Below are positions 45,461 through 53,479 of a DNA stretch of 64,000 nucleotides, one piece after another. The position numbers and the translations under genes are program-made. The stretch's first letter is position 1; the number at the start of each line of letters is the position of its first letter. The notes beneath the pieces are model-generated. The model was not told the DNA's origin and did not search any database. It worked only from the letters and a program-made list of their open reading frames with translations. The stretch is taken from positions 930,001 through 994,000 of the forward strand of contig NZXX01000001.1 in the NCBI GenBank assembly GCA_002702065.1, written 5' to 3'. The DNA comes from Anaerolineaceae bacterium (GTDB taxonomy: Bacteria > Chloroflexota > Anaerolineae > Aggregatilineales > Phototrophicaceae).

Positions 45461-45466
45461 TATAAT
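45461..45466 (+). promoter_or_regulatory. Extended -10 for the HNH gene pair
   Basis: TGC followed by TATAAT, 27 bases upstream of the ATG at 45494, with GGAG between. No convincing -35 is found at 16-18 bp. Confidence 0.45.
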
Positions 45467-45493
45467 TAGGCTAGGAAAGTTGGAGTAAGTTGA

Positions 45494-45742
45494 ATGGCTG
45501 TTGCTGAAACACCTGTTTATCAAGAGATATATCGGTTTCTTGCATCTGCACCTACACATCAGGAAATTCTTGACTTTCGTCCGACAGACGCTACCCAGCA
45601 GCGGATACATATGCTTCTGGAACTGAACAAAGCAGGCCGTTTATCCGCGGATGAGGTGGCAGAATTGGATGAATTTGAACAGGTTGAGCATTTTGTGCGG
45701 ATGCTCAAGTTGCACACTCGCCAGCTGATGCGCGAAGAATGA
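45494..45742 (+). CDS. Small acidic protein paired with HNH nuclease
   Basis: An 82-residue, mostly helical protein (ILDFRPTDATQQRIHMLLELN, then LSADEVAELDEFEQVEHFVRML, each read in parts). It overlaps the HNH gene by 4 bases as ATGA, so the two are translated together. I know similar two-gene arrangements in Chloroflexota and cyanobacteria, where the small gene is annotated as hypothetical. It resembles an antitoxin in size and position, but a toxin-antitoxin role is inference. GGAG lies 8 bases before the ATG. Confidence 0.65.
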   Translation: MAVAETPVYQEIYRFLASAPTHQEILDFRPTDATQQRIHMLLELNKAGRLSADEVAELDEFEQVEHFVRMLKLHTRQLMREE

Positions 45743-46146
45743 GCTATATTCCCCTTGACGTACGGCGTTTGGTACGGGAAAGGGCTGATGGCAGATGCGA
45801 ATATTGCCGTGTGCCAGAATTTGATACGTTTATGCCGCACGAAATTGACCATATCTACGCAGAAAAGCACGGTGGGGCGACTGTACTCGACAATCTTTGT
45901 TTTAGTTGCTGGATTTGTAACCGCCATAAAGGCACAGATCTAACTTCGCTTGACCCTCTGACCGGGGGAATCACCCCTTTGTTTCACCCGCGATTTGATA
46001 TCTGGCTAGAACACTTCACTTTGGATGGGCCGCTTATTCAACCACTTTCGGCTCGTGCCAGAGTAACCATTCAACTACTTCAAATGAACAAGCGTGAACG
46101 CGTGGATGAACGTCGTTTGCTCATTTCACTGGGTTATTATCCTTAA
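45739..46146 (+). CDS. HNH endonuclease
   Basis: A 135-residue HNH nuclease. A CEYC pair and CWIC pair supply a zinc-binding scaffold, and EIDHIYAEKHGG with NLCFSCWICNRHKG carries the His-Asn-His metal site. The protein could cut DNA in restriction, defence, or mobile element biology. The gene pair is visibly more AT-rich than its neighbours, consistent with recent acquisition. It is translationally coupled to the small gene upstream. Confidence 0.85.
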   Translation: MSYIPLDVRRLVRERADGRCEYCRVPEFDTFMPHEIDHIYAEKHGGATVLDNLCFSCWICNRHKGTDLTSLDPLTGGITPLFHPRFDIWLEHFTLDGPLIQPLSARARVTIQLLQMNKRERVDERRLLISLGYYP

Positions 46147-46193
46147 CACCCCATCGAACCTTTTTCGCATCTGTGAAGGTTAACCCAGCGTTG

Positions 46194-46199
46194 TATAAT
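46194..46199 (+). promoter_or_regulatory. -10 hexamer upstream of the 8-oxoguanine deaminase
   Basis: A perfect TATAAT 64 bases upstream of the ATG at 46264; no clear -35. GAAGGTGA ahead of the ATG is a ribosome site at a somewhat long spacing. Confidence 0.35.
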
Positions 46200-46263
46200 G
46201 TTGGAGAAACTTAACGTTCGCCCGTTTTGAGTTTGCTTTTCAGACTGAAGGTGACCCAAGCTG

Positions 46264-47619
46264 ATGCCAACCTTGCTGGCGAAAAATATTCATACCCTGG
46301 CAACGATGGATGCGGACCGCCACGAGATCAAGGATGCGGCGATCTTCGTGCGCGACAACGTGATCGAGGTGGTGGGTCCGCTGGCGGATATGCCTGCCCA
46401 GACCGCCGATACGGTGCTGGATTTGCGCGATCATGTGGTGCTGCCCGGCCTGATCAACACGCATCATCATATGTTTCAAAGCCTGACACGCGCCTTGGCC
46501 CAGAATAACGAGTTGTTCGACTGGCTGAAAACACTGTATCCGATCTGGAGCAATCTCACGGGTGAGGCGATTTACGTCAGCGCCAAGCTGGCCATGGCGG
46601 AGCTATTGCTGTCCGGCTGCACCACCTCCAGCGACCACCTGTACATCTATCCCAATGACGTTACTTTGGATGATGAAATTCGCGCCGCAAAGGAAATTGG
46701 AATCCGCTTTCACGCGGCACGTGGCGCAATGAGTGTGGGCGAAAGCAAGGGCGGCCTGCCAGCGGACGATGTGGTTGAAGATGAAGCCTCCATCCTGCGT
46801 GATACCCGCCGCGTGATCGAGCAGTATCACGATGCGGACCGTTGTGCCATGCTGCGTGTCGTCGTGGCGCCCTGTTCACCCTTTACCGTATCGACGGATT
46901 TGATGCGTGAATCCGCCGCACTGGCCCGCAGTTATGGCGTGCATCTGCATACCCATCTAGCGGAAAATGACAAGGATATTGCGTATAGTCATGAGGTGTT
47001 TGGCTTGCGCCCCGGTGAGTACGTCGAGTCGGTCGATTGGCTGGGGCATGATGTCTGGCACGCGCACTGCGTCAAGTTGGGCGATGCCGAAATCGCTCAG
47101 TTTGGCCGCACCGGAACCGGGGTCTGTCATTGCCCTTCATCGAATATGCGGCTGGCATCGGGCATTGCCCCGGTGCGCAAAATGCTGGATGCCCAGGTAC
47201 GAGTCGGTTTGGGGGTGGATGGGTCGGCTTCCAATGATGCCGGGCATTTGCTCAACGAAGCACGGAACGCCATGCTGCTGCAACGGGTGGGTGGCAACCC
47301 TGCAGAGCTAACCATTTATGAGGCGCTCGAACTGGCGACATGGGGCAGCGCGTCTGTGCTGGGCCGGGATGATGTCGGCAGAATCGCGCCGGGCATGGCG
47401 GCGGATTTCGTCGCCTACAACCTGAACCGGGTGTGGTTTGCCGGGGCCCTACACAACCCGGTCGCGGCGCTGCTGCTGTGCCTGCCGCCGAAAGTCGATT
47501 ATTCCGTGATTAACGGGCAGGTTGTCGTCAGCGAAGGTCAGCTGCTCACCGTTGATCTGCCGGTGCTCCTTGAACAGCACAACCGTATTTCGACGCAGCT
47601 CATCCGAGGCGAACAGTAA
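46264..47619 (+). CDS. 8-oxoguanine deaminase (AtzB/TrzN-like amidohydrolase)
   Basis: A 451-residue metal-dependent amidohydrolase. Metal ligands appear in NTHHHMFQS, HTHLAEND, HAHCVKLGD and GVDGSASND. The THHHMFQSLTRA and WSNLTGEA segments are typical of the 8-oxoguanine deaminase group, which deaminates 8-oxoguanine to urate; related proteins hydrolyse triazines. It is followed by the tandem Nudix gene after one base, suggesting a shared function in oxidised-purine handling. Confidence 0.85.
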   Translation: MPTLLAKNIHTLATMDADRHEIKDAAIFVRDNVIEVVGPLADMPAQTADTVLDLRDHVVLPGLINTHHHMFQSLTRALAQNNELFDWLKTLYPIWSNLTGEAIYVSAKLAMAELLLSGCTTSSDHLYIYPNDVTLDDEIRAAKEIGIRFHAARGAMSVGESKGGLPADDVVEDEASILRDTRRVIEQYHDADRCAMLRVVVAPCSPFTVSTDLMRESAALARSYGVHLHTHLAENDKDIAYSHEVFGLRPGEYVESVDWLGHDVWHAHCVKLGDAEIAQFGRTGTGVCHCPSSNMRLASGIAPVRKMLDAQVRVGLGVDGSASNDAGHLLNEARNAMLLQRVGGNPAELTIYEALELATWGSASVLGRDDVGRIAPGMAADFVAYNLNRVWFAGALHNPVAALLLCLPPKVDYSVINGQVVVSEGQLLTVDLPVLLEQHNRISTQLIRGEQ

Positions 47620-47620
47620 A

Positions 47621-48529
47621 ATGAGTTTGCGATTGGGGGTGGCCTGCGCGGTCATGGATGACGAAGGGCGAATTCTGCTGTCTCAGCGGGAGGACCTGAA
47701 CGTCTGGAATCTGCCGGGCGGACGGGTGGATTCCGGTGAGAGTTTGGCCGGGGCCGCGGCCCGCGAAGTGCGGGAGGAAACTGGTATCATTGCCCAGGTG
47801 GAACGACCCATCAACCTGTATTTCTGGCCGGATTTTCAGCGTTTGAATGTGCTTTATGCGGGCTGGCCGCTGGGTGGTGAGGTGCAGGCCCGCACCAGCG
47901 AAGCGCGTAACAACCAATATTTTCAGGTGCATGCTTTGCCCCGGATGATTAACGGGCAGTATGTCGACGCCGTGTTGTCAGAACAACGGCCCTTACCCGA
48001 AGTGTCTGGCCTGTCGCGTGCCGAGATGCGCCGTCTGAAGCGGCGGCTGGGCGTTCGTTGGGTTCGCAATCTATTGCGCGGCCAGCCGGAACCGCGATAT
48101 GCGGCGTTTGATGTGCGGGTGGTGGCTGTGATCTGGGATGAACGCTATCGCCGTGTGGTGACGCTGGAAGGCAAACGCGGGCGGGTGCTGCCACGTGTGC
48201 GGTGCAGCGGCTTGCGAGCGCCCTGGGTCGAGCTGACGGAACGGGTGCGGCAGCATTACCGTGCGCAGGCGGATTTCCAATGGGTAGGTTTGTGGCAGGA
48301 TACGGCCAGCAACCTGGTGGAGTTCGTTTTTGCGGCCACCGTGCCGGAAAAAGCGCTGCCCCTGCCTGCCGAGTGGTCAACCGTGCTGAACACGCCGCTG
48401 GGCGATCGGGACATGGATTATGTGGAACAGGTGAAGCCCGGCTTTCGACAGGATGGCATCTGGACCATTAATCATGCCGATTTCATGGATGATGCTGACA
48501 TATTCATCCCGCGCGACGCAGGGGTATAA
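47621..48529 (+). CDS. Tandem Nudix hydrolase, second domain without a Nudix box
   Basis: A 302-residue protein. The first domain (~1-150) has an intact Nudix box from Gly34 (GRVDSGE, then REVREETGI at 48-56). The second half (~160-275) again shows a Nudix-like fold (FDVRVVAVIWDERYRRVVTLEGKRG, read in parts; FQWVGLWQDTA; VEFVFAATV) but no box, so it is probably non-catalytic. The start ATG 47621 is one base after the 8-oxoguanine deaminase stop. A MutT-like role on 8-oxo-(d)GTP is a reasonable inference from context. Confidence 0.78.
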   Translation: MSLRLGVACAVMDDEGRILLSQREDLNVWNLPGGRVDSGESLAGAAAREVREETGIIAQVERPINLYFWPDFQRLNVLYAGWPLGGEVQARTSEARNNQYFQVHALPRMINGQYVDAVLSEQRPLPEVSGLSRAEMRRLKRRLGVRWVRNLLRGQPEPRYAAFDVRVVAVIWDERYRRVVTLEGKRGRVLPRVRCSGLRAPWVELTERVRQHYRAQADFQWVGLWQDTASNLVEFVFAATVPEKALPLPAEWSTVLNTPLGDRDMDYVEQVKPGFRQDGIWTINHADFMDDADIFIPRDAGV

Positions 48530-48530
48530 T
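48525..48530 (+). promoter_or_regulatory. -10 hexamer overlapping the Nudix stop codon
   Basis: TATAAT contains the TAA stop of the Nudix gene. It is 35 bases upstream of the M20 hydrolase ATG at 48566. No clear -35 is present. Confidence 0.35.
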
Positions 48531-48565
48531 GGGCCGCATGATTTTTCGTATCAACAGAGGTAGTC

Positions 48566-49768
48566 ATGACCGATCAAGTAACAATTGACAAGATCAAAGC
48601 CCGTGTGGCCGAACAGCGCGAGGAGATTATCACCTTCCTGCGCGAATTGTGTGCGATTCCCAGTATGGAAAGCCAGATTCGGGAAGTGGGTGAACGTGCC
48701 GCCGCCGAGATGAGAAAACTTGGCTTTGATGAAGTCTGGTGGGACCATATGGGCAATATCGTCGGGCGCATCGGCGATGGGCCGGTCAAGCTGCTGTACG
48801 ACAGCCATATCGACACGGTTGGCATCGGCGACCCCGGCGAGTGGGAATGGGACCCCTTCGAAGGAAAGATCGAAGACGGGGTGTTCTTTGCTCGTGGGGC
48901 TTGCGACGAAAAGGGCAGCACACCGGGGATGATCTATGGCCTGGCTCTGGCGAAGGAATTCGGCCTGCTGGATGGCATCACCGGCTATTATTTCGGCAAT
49001 ATGGAAGAATGGAACGACGGCAGCGCACCGGATGCCCTATATAACGTCGAAGGCATCAAGCCGGATTTTGTCGTCATTGGCGAACCGACCAGGATGCAGG
49101 TTTACCGGGGGCAGAAAGGCCGCGTCGAAATGCAGGTCGTGGCAAAGGGTAAAAGTGCCCATGCGGCGGCCAACCACCTGGGCGATAATGCGATTTACAA
49201 ACTGACTCCGCTTATCGACGCGATCAGCCAGCTGGAACCGCAGTTCAAAGACGATCCTTTTCTGGGAAATGGCCGGATTACCGTAACCGACATGACCGTC
49301 AGCACGCCCAGCATTAACGCTGTTCCCAATCAGGCCACCATTTTTATTGACCGACGCCTGACTTTTGGCGAAGACCCGTATGAAGAACTTGAACGCATTA
49401 AGGGGCTGATCGGCAGCCGCAGCGATATGGAAGCCTCCATCCTGCGCTATGAGGAGCCAAGCTATACCGGTTTTGTCTATCCGCTGGACAAGATTTATCC
49501 GGCATGGGCGATGGACGAAGGGCATCCGTTTGTGCAGGCCGGGCAGCAGACTGGTGAAAAGCTTTGGGGGTCGATGCCGCCGTCTTATAAATGGAACTTC
49601 TCGACCAACGGTATTTTCTGGGCAGGCAAGGCGGGTATCCCCAGCATTGGCTTTGGCCCCGGCAACGAGGTTCATGCTCACACGGTTATCGATCAGGTGT
49701 CATTGGATGATGTCGTGCGGGCGACGGAATGGTACGCTCTCTTACCGGGTTTGCTGAACCAAGCTTGA
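48566..49768 (+). CDS. M20 metallo-hydrolase, YgeY-like
   Basis: A 400-residue M20 peptidase-family protein. The metal site shows in YDSHIDTV, FARGACDEKGS and NMEEWNDGSAPDA; the final segment ends in GFGPGNEVHAHT. The segments FRxLYDxHIDTVGIGDPGEW-like and GQKGRVEMQVVAKGKSAHAA (read as motifs) match the YgeY group of selenium/purine-associated hydrolases rather than ArgE or DapE. The bond cut is probably a ureido or amide in purine breakdown. AGAGG precedes the ATG. A terminator follows. Confidence 0.82.
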   Translation: MTDQVTIDKIKARVAEQREEIITFLRELCAIPSMESQIREVGERAAAEMRKLGFDEVWWDHMGNIVGRIGDGPVKLLYDSHIDTVGIGDPGEWEWDPFEGKIEDGVFFARGACDEKGSTPGMIYGLALAKEFGLLDGITGYYFGNMEEWNDGSAPDALYNVEGIKPDFVVIGEPTRMQVYRGQKGRVEMQVVAKGKSAHAAANHLGDNAIYKLTPLIDAISQLEPQFKDDPFLGNGRITVTDMTVSTPSINAVPNQATIFIDRRLTFGEDPYEELERIKGLIGSRSDMEASILRYEEPSYTGFVYPLDKIYPAWAMDEGHPFVQAGQQTGEKLWGSMPPSYKWNFSTNGIFWAGKAGIPSIGFGPGNEVHAHTVIDQVSLDDVVRATEWYALLPGLLNQA

Positions 49769-49777
49769 TCTTTACAG

Positions 49778-49803
49778 GGCGGCGTACAGCCGCCTTTTGT
49801 TTT
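49778..49803 (+). terminator. Rho-independent terminator after the YgeY-like gene
   Basis: GGCGGC (49778-49783) pairs perfectly with GCCGCC (49789-49794) around a 5-base loop, followed by TTTTGTTTT. Confidence 0.85.
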
Positions 49804-49807
49804 CCGC

Positions 49808-49813
49808 TATAAT
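49808..49813 (+). promoter_or_regulatory. -10 hexamer for the Uma2 gene
   Basis: TATAAT directly after the preceding terminator and 25 bases before the ATG at 49839. The -35 would lie in the terminator stem, and no match is seen. Confidence 0.35.
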
Positions 49814-49838
49814 GGTTGGTAAGCAGGAAAGGACAAAC

Positions 49839-50417
49839 ATGGCCCTTCAACACCCGCAAACCAAACCCCATACCATCGAGGAATTTGAACAGTTTATCTC
49901 GCTGCCCGAAAACGCAGATCGCCGCTTTGAATTGATCGACGGGGAGATTGTGGAGAACGTGCCTACCGAAGAACATGGCGTTATCGTCAGCATTATCAGT
50001 GGTGAAATTTACGCTTTCCTCAAAAAAAATCCCATAGGCCGGGTTGCTGTGGAAGCACGTTACCGGAACCCGGAAGACCGCCACAACTCCCGAATACCGG
50101 ATGTGGCTTTTACCAGCGCAGAACGAGCACTGCCGGTGACCCGAAATGGGGCGGTTCCTCAAATGCCTGATCTGGCTGTCGAAATCAAGTCGCCGGATGA
50201 CAGCGTTAAATTGCTGCGGGCGAAGGCGGCTTATTATCTGGCTAATGGGGCGCGCATGGTGTGGGTGATCTTCCCCGAATTGCGACTGGTAGAAGTTTAC
50301 CAACCGGATGCTGATGTGCTGCTGCTGATCGATAGCGAATTGCGTCAGGATACGCTCGATGGCGCAGAGGTGCTGCCAGGCTTTTTACTGCCGCTGCAAG
50401 ATATATTCCCTGCATAA
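49839..50417 (+). CDS. Uma2-family (DUF820) restriction-endonuclease-fold protein
   Basis: A 192-residue PD-(D/E)xK fold protein. The order is typical of Uma2: RFELIDGEIVE, then RIPDVAFTSAE, PDLAVEIKSPDD (the Asp and Glu-x-Lys of the site) and KAAYYLANGARMVWVI. The family is abundant in cyanobacteria and Chloroflexota; the biological role is still unclear. ATG 49839 is supported by AGGAAAGG; the longer reading frame begins inside the promoter. Confidence 0.88.
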   Translation: MALQHPQTKPHTIEEFEQFISLPENADRRFELIDGEIVENVPTEEHGVIVSIISGEIYAFLKKNPIGRVAVEARYRNPEDRHNSRIPDVAFTSAERALPVTRNGAVPQMPDLAVEIKSPDDSVKLLRAKAAYYLANGARMVWVIFPELRLVEVYQPDADVLLLIDSELRQDTLDGAEVLPGFLLPLQDIFPA

Positions 50418-50504
50418 ATATTGCGTCAGAAAAACTCCTCAAACGGACTGTGGTCCGTTTCTATGATAGAATAGCGTGTATAGCGGGTAAGGGGAGCAGT
50501 GTGC

Positions 50505-51596
50505 ATGGGCATTACAGGGTTGCATCATATCACGCTGGTCAGTGCGGATGCACAGCGAACAGCCGATTTTTATACGCGGGTGCTGGGTCAGCGGCTGATC
50601 AAGAAGACCGTCAACTTTGATGATCCGACCAGCTATCATCTGTATTTTGGGGATCGCACCGGTACGCCGGGTACGGCCATTACCTTTTTCGAGTGGCCCG
50701 GCGCGCGCCGGGGCCTGACTGGTATCGGCGGGACTCATCATTTTGCCATGCGCGTTCGGGATTATGATGGCCTGCTCAAATGGAAGCGCCGCCTGATGGA
50801 CCTGGGTATCGAGGTGGATGGGCCGTTTGACCGCCATTATTTTACGTCGATCTACTTCAAGGACCCCGATGGCGTGATTCTCGAAATCGCGACGGATGGT
50901 CCGGGCTTTGCAGTCGATGAAGACGCAGACCAACTGGGCACGGAATATCGCGAGCCGCCCGCGGAGATGATGGTCAATAACCGCGATGAAGCACGCATCA
51001 AGGCGGAAACATGGCCGGAACCGGTACCCAATATCACGGCGGATATGGCGCTGATGCAGGGCATGCATCACATTACGGCCATTGGCGCCAATATCGAGCG
51101 CAGCCACGCATTCTTCGGCGATCTGCTGGGTTTGCGGCTGGTCAAGCGCACATCCAACTTTGATGATCCCAACAGCGCCCACTGGTACTGGGGCACCGGC
51201 AGTGGCGAACCGGGTACCCTCATCACCTATTTTGAACGCAGGCCGAGCAAAACCCGCCGGGTGCAGATGGGTGCCGGGCAAACCCATCATTACGCCTTTG
51301 CGGTGCTGGATGAACAGACTCAGCTTGAGTTCCGCGAAAAACTGGTGCAGGCTGGTTTGCCGGTTTCCCCTGTGCGAGACCGGGTCTACTTTAAGAGCAT
51401 CTACACCAATGACCCGGACGGGCATATTGTGGAGCTGGCAACTGCCGGGCCGGGTTTTCTGATTGATGAGACCGAAGCCGCACTGGGCCAAAACCTGAAA
51501 CTGCCGGAATGGTATGAAAATCAGCGTGACCAGATCGAGCAACTTTTAACCCCGATTACGGTTCAACCGTGGCGTATGCCGGAAGGTGTCAAATGA
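50505..51596 (+). CDS. Ring-cleaving dioxygenase, MhqO-like (VOC family)
   Basis: A 363-residue protein with tandem vicinal-oxygen-chelate modules. Each has a His-rich start (GLHHITLVSA; GMHHITAIGA), a THHFAMRV or THHYAFAV strand, and a VILEIAT or IVELATA strand with the metal Glu. The family (MhqO/MhqA of Bacillus) cleaves hydroquinones. The adjacent gene, overlapping by 4 bases, is an MhqD-like carboxylesterase; together they suggest a quinone or electrophile detoxification operon. GGGGAG 8 bases upstream favours ATG 50505 over the GTG at 50499. Confidence 0.85.
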   Translation: MGITGLHHITLVSADAQRTADFYTRVLGQRLIKKTVNFDDPTSYHLYFGDRTGTPGTAITFFEWPGARRGLTGIGGTHHFAMRVRDYDGLLKWKRRLMDLGIEVDGPFDRHYFTSIYFKDPDGVILEIATDGPGFAVDEDADQLGTEYREPPAEMMVNNRDEARIKAETWPEPVPNITADMALMQGMHHITAIGANIERSHAFFGDLLGLRLVKRTSNFDDPNSAHWYWGTGSGEPGTLITYFERRPSKTRRVQMGAGQTHHYAFAVLDEQTQLEFREKLVQAGLPVSPVRDRVYFKSIYTNDPDGHIVELATAGPGFLIDETEAALGQNLKLPEWYENQRDQIEQLLTPITVQPWRMPEGVK

Positions 51597-52240
51597 CAAA
51601 TCTGCATCAGGCACAACCCGTTTTGACGACAGGCGCACCGCTGGATAAAGCCAAGGCAGCTATGATTCTGGTGCATGGGCGTGGGGCCGATGCACGCAGT
51701 ATTCTGGGGTTGGCTGGCGAATTTGATCAGCCGGATTTTGCCTACCTCGCGCCACAGGCCACCGGGAATGTCTGGTATCCGAATCGATTTCTGGCACCGA
51801 TCGAGAGCAACGAGCCATACCTGTCCTCTGCGTTGCAGGCCGTCGGCGATGTGGTGGCCCATGTGGCACAGGCGGGCATTGCTGCCGATAAAATTATCCT
51901 GCTGGGCTTTTCGCAGGGTGCCTGTCTGGCGCTGGAATTTGGCGCACGTCAGGCGCAGCGTTATGGCGGCCTGGTCGGTCTGAGCGGCGGGCTGATTGGC
52001 CCGGAAGGCACGGTATTCGAGTACGAAGGTTCGCTGGAAGACACGCCCGTTTTTCTGGGGTGCAGCGATGTCGACTTTCATATTCCGGTTGAACGCGTGC
52101 ATGAGACAACGGCAGCGTTGCAGGCTCTGGGTGGCAATGTGACTGAATGCATCTACCCGAATATGGGGCACACCATCAATCAGGACGAAATTGACTTCGT
52201 GGGCACTATGATGGCCGAGCTGGTACAGCCGTCGGCATAG
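51593..52240 (+). CDS. Phospholipase/carboxylesterase, MhqD-like
   Basis: A 215-residue alpha/beta hydrolase. The oxyanion-side motif LVHGRGADARS is followed by the nucleophile in GFSQGACL, Asp in GCSDVDFHIP and His in NMGHTINQDE. It belongs to the phospholipase/carboxylesterase group paired with ring-cleaving dioxygenases in mhqOD operons. The ATG overlaps the stop of the upstream gene as ATGA. Confidence 0.88.
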   Translation: MTNLHQAQPVLTTGAPLDKAKAAMILVHGRGADARSILGLAGEFDQPDFAYLAPQATGNVWYPNRFLAPIESNEPYLSSALQAVGDVVAHVAQAGIAADKIILLGFSQGACLALEFGARQAQRYGGLVGLSGGLIGPEGTVFEYEGSLEDTPVFLGCSDVDFHIPVERVHETTAALQALGGNVTECIYPNMGHTINQDEIDFVGTMMAELVQPSA

Positions 52241-52276
52241 GGAAATCTGGCCTGTTTGCCGCGTTTTGATTATCAT

Positions 52277-52305
52277 AGCCGGGAGTTGTAGACTCTCGGC
52301 TTTTT
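52277..52305 (+). terminator. Rho-independent terminator of the mhqO/mhqD pair
   Basis: A 10-bp stem (52277-52286 with 52292-52301, one G-T pair), a 5-base loop and TTTTT. Confidence 0.88.
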
Positions 52306-52327
52306 GATTGCAGAAGGGCAGGTAAGA

Positions 52328-53308
52328 ATGCAAACCGATTTGCGCGGGCGTGACATGATTACGACCCAGGAATGGACGCGGGACGAAATAGAAACAGTGC
52401 TGGATGTCGCATGGGATTTGAAACGCAAGCGCGCGCTGGGCGAGTCTCATGCTTTGCTGCGGGACAAGGTGCTGGGGATGCTGTTCTTCTTTACCAGTAC
52501 GCGCACCCGTACCAGTTTTGAAGCCGGCATGACCCAGCTAGGCGGGCACGCCATGTTCATCGACAGCGAAACCACCCAGATCAGCCACGGCGATACCGCC
52601 AAAGAGATTGGCGAGATCGTCGGGCGCTATACGGATGGCATCGCGATTCGCCAGTGTGACTGGGATTTCGGCAACAAGTATATCCGCGAAGTGGCGGAAG
52701 CCAGCCGCGTGCCGGTGCTCAACATGCAGTGCGATGTTTATCATCCATTCCAGATTCTGGCCGACCTGATGACGATCATGGAACGTTTCGGGCGGGACCT
52801 GCGCGGCAAAACGATGAATGTCAGCTGGGCCTATGCCGCCAGCTACCAGAAGCCGATTTCCGTGCCCCAGAGTCTGATTCTGCTGATGACGCGCTTTGGC
52901 ATGAATGTGCGTCTGACGCATCCGCCGGAGTACAAGCTGATGCCGGACATCATGCAGCAGGCACAGGATAACGCCCGGCTGAGTGGTGGCGCGTTTGAAG
53001 TGCTGGATGACTTCGACGCGGGTTTCAAGGGGGCAGATATTGTTTATCCGAAAAGCTGGGGCGCGCTGCTGACCACGACCGATAACGACGAATCGGCGCG
53101 CATTGGTAAACAGTATACGGACTGGATCACGGACGAACGGCGTATGGCGCTGGCGCAGGATCATGCCGTGTATATGCACTGTCTGCCGGCGGATCGAAAT
53201 GTCGAAGTGACCGATGGGGTGATTGATGGGCCGCAGAGCATCGTCTACGACGAAGCCGAGAATCGCCTGCACGCCCAGAAGGCGGTGATGGCGTTGACCA
53301 TGCGCTAA
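52328..53308 (+). CDS. YgeW-like carbamoyltransferase
   Basis: A 326-residue aspartate/ornithine carbamoyltransferase-superfamily protein. The carbamoyl-phosphate loop is STRTRTS, and HCLPADR is near the C-terminus. The segments LNMQCDVYHPFQ and WAYAASYQKPISVPQ match the YgeW group (knotted carbamoyltransferases), which is typically ~390 residues; this one is shorter. Plain ornithine carbamoyltransferases differ at the ornithine-binding segments. With the YgeY-like hydrolase and carbamate kinase it is likely part of purine or ureide catabolism. The physiological substrate is unsettled. Confidence 0.75.
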   Translation: MQTDLRGRDMITTQEWTRDEIETVLDVAWDLKRKRALGESHALLRDKVLGMLFFFTSTRTRTSFEAGMTQLGGHAMFIDSETTQISHGDTAKEIGEIVGRYTDGIAIRQCDWDFGNKYIREVAEASRVPVLNMQCDVYHPFQILADLMTIMERFGRDLRGKTMNVSWAYAASYQKPISVPQSLILLMTRFGMNVRLTHPPEYKLMPDIMQQAQDNARLSGGAFEVLDDFDAGFKGADIVYPKSWGALLTTTDNDESARIGKQYTDWITDERRMALAQDHAVYMHCLPADRNVEVTDGVIDGPQSIVYDEAENRLHAQKAVMALTMR

Positions 53309-53332
53309 TTTGCGTGCGTATTACCCGCAAAG

Positions 53333-53358
53333 AGCCGCTGGGGAACTGGCGGCTTTTT
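53333..53358 (+). terminator. Rho-independent terminator after the carbamoyltransferase
   Basis: AGCCGC (53333-53338) pairs with GCGGCT (53349-53354), with a 10-base loop and TTTTT. Confidence 0.8.
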
Positions 53359-53405
53359 GATTCAGCCCGTTTATACGCCTTTCTTACGATTCGCATAAAT
53401 GGTTT

Positions 53406-53436
53406 TTACATTTGCATCCTATACTGCCAAATGTAA
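53406..53436. promoter_or_regulatory. Operator-like inverted repeat upstream of Hsp20
   Basis: TTACATTTG (53406-53414) and CAAATGTAA (53428-53436) are perfect inverted repeats with a 13-base spacer. The spacer contains TATACT (53420-53425), a possible -10, so a protein bound to the dyad would cover the promoter. It differs in sequence from the CIRCE element of HrcA and the HAIR element of HspR. It lies 44 bases before the Hsp20 ATG. Confidence 0.6.
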
Positions 53437-53479
53437 GGCTAGAGAAACAAAAGTCCTTGAAAGTTGAGGAGGTATTTTG

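Noticed and set aside
48566..49768. Selenoprotein or SECIS element suggested by the YgeY link to selenium metabolism
   Set aside because: No in-frame TGA interrupts the gene, and no other selenium gene is present in the window.
50439..51542. A 367-residue minus-strand frame
   Set aside because: It lies opposite the MhqO-like dioxygenase with its paired metal motifs and shows no domain.
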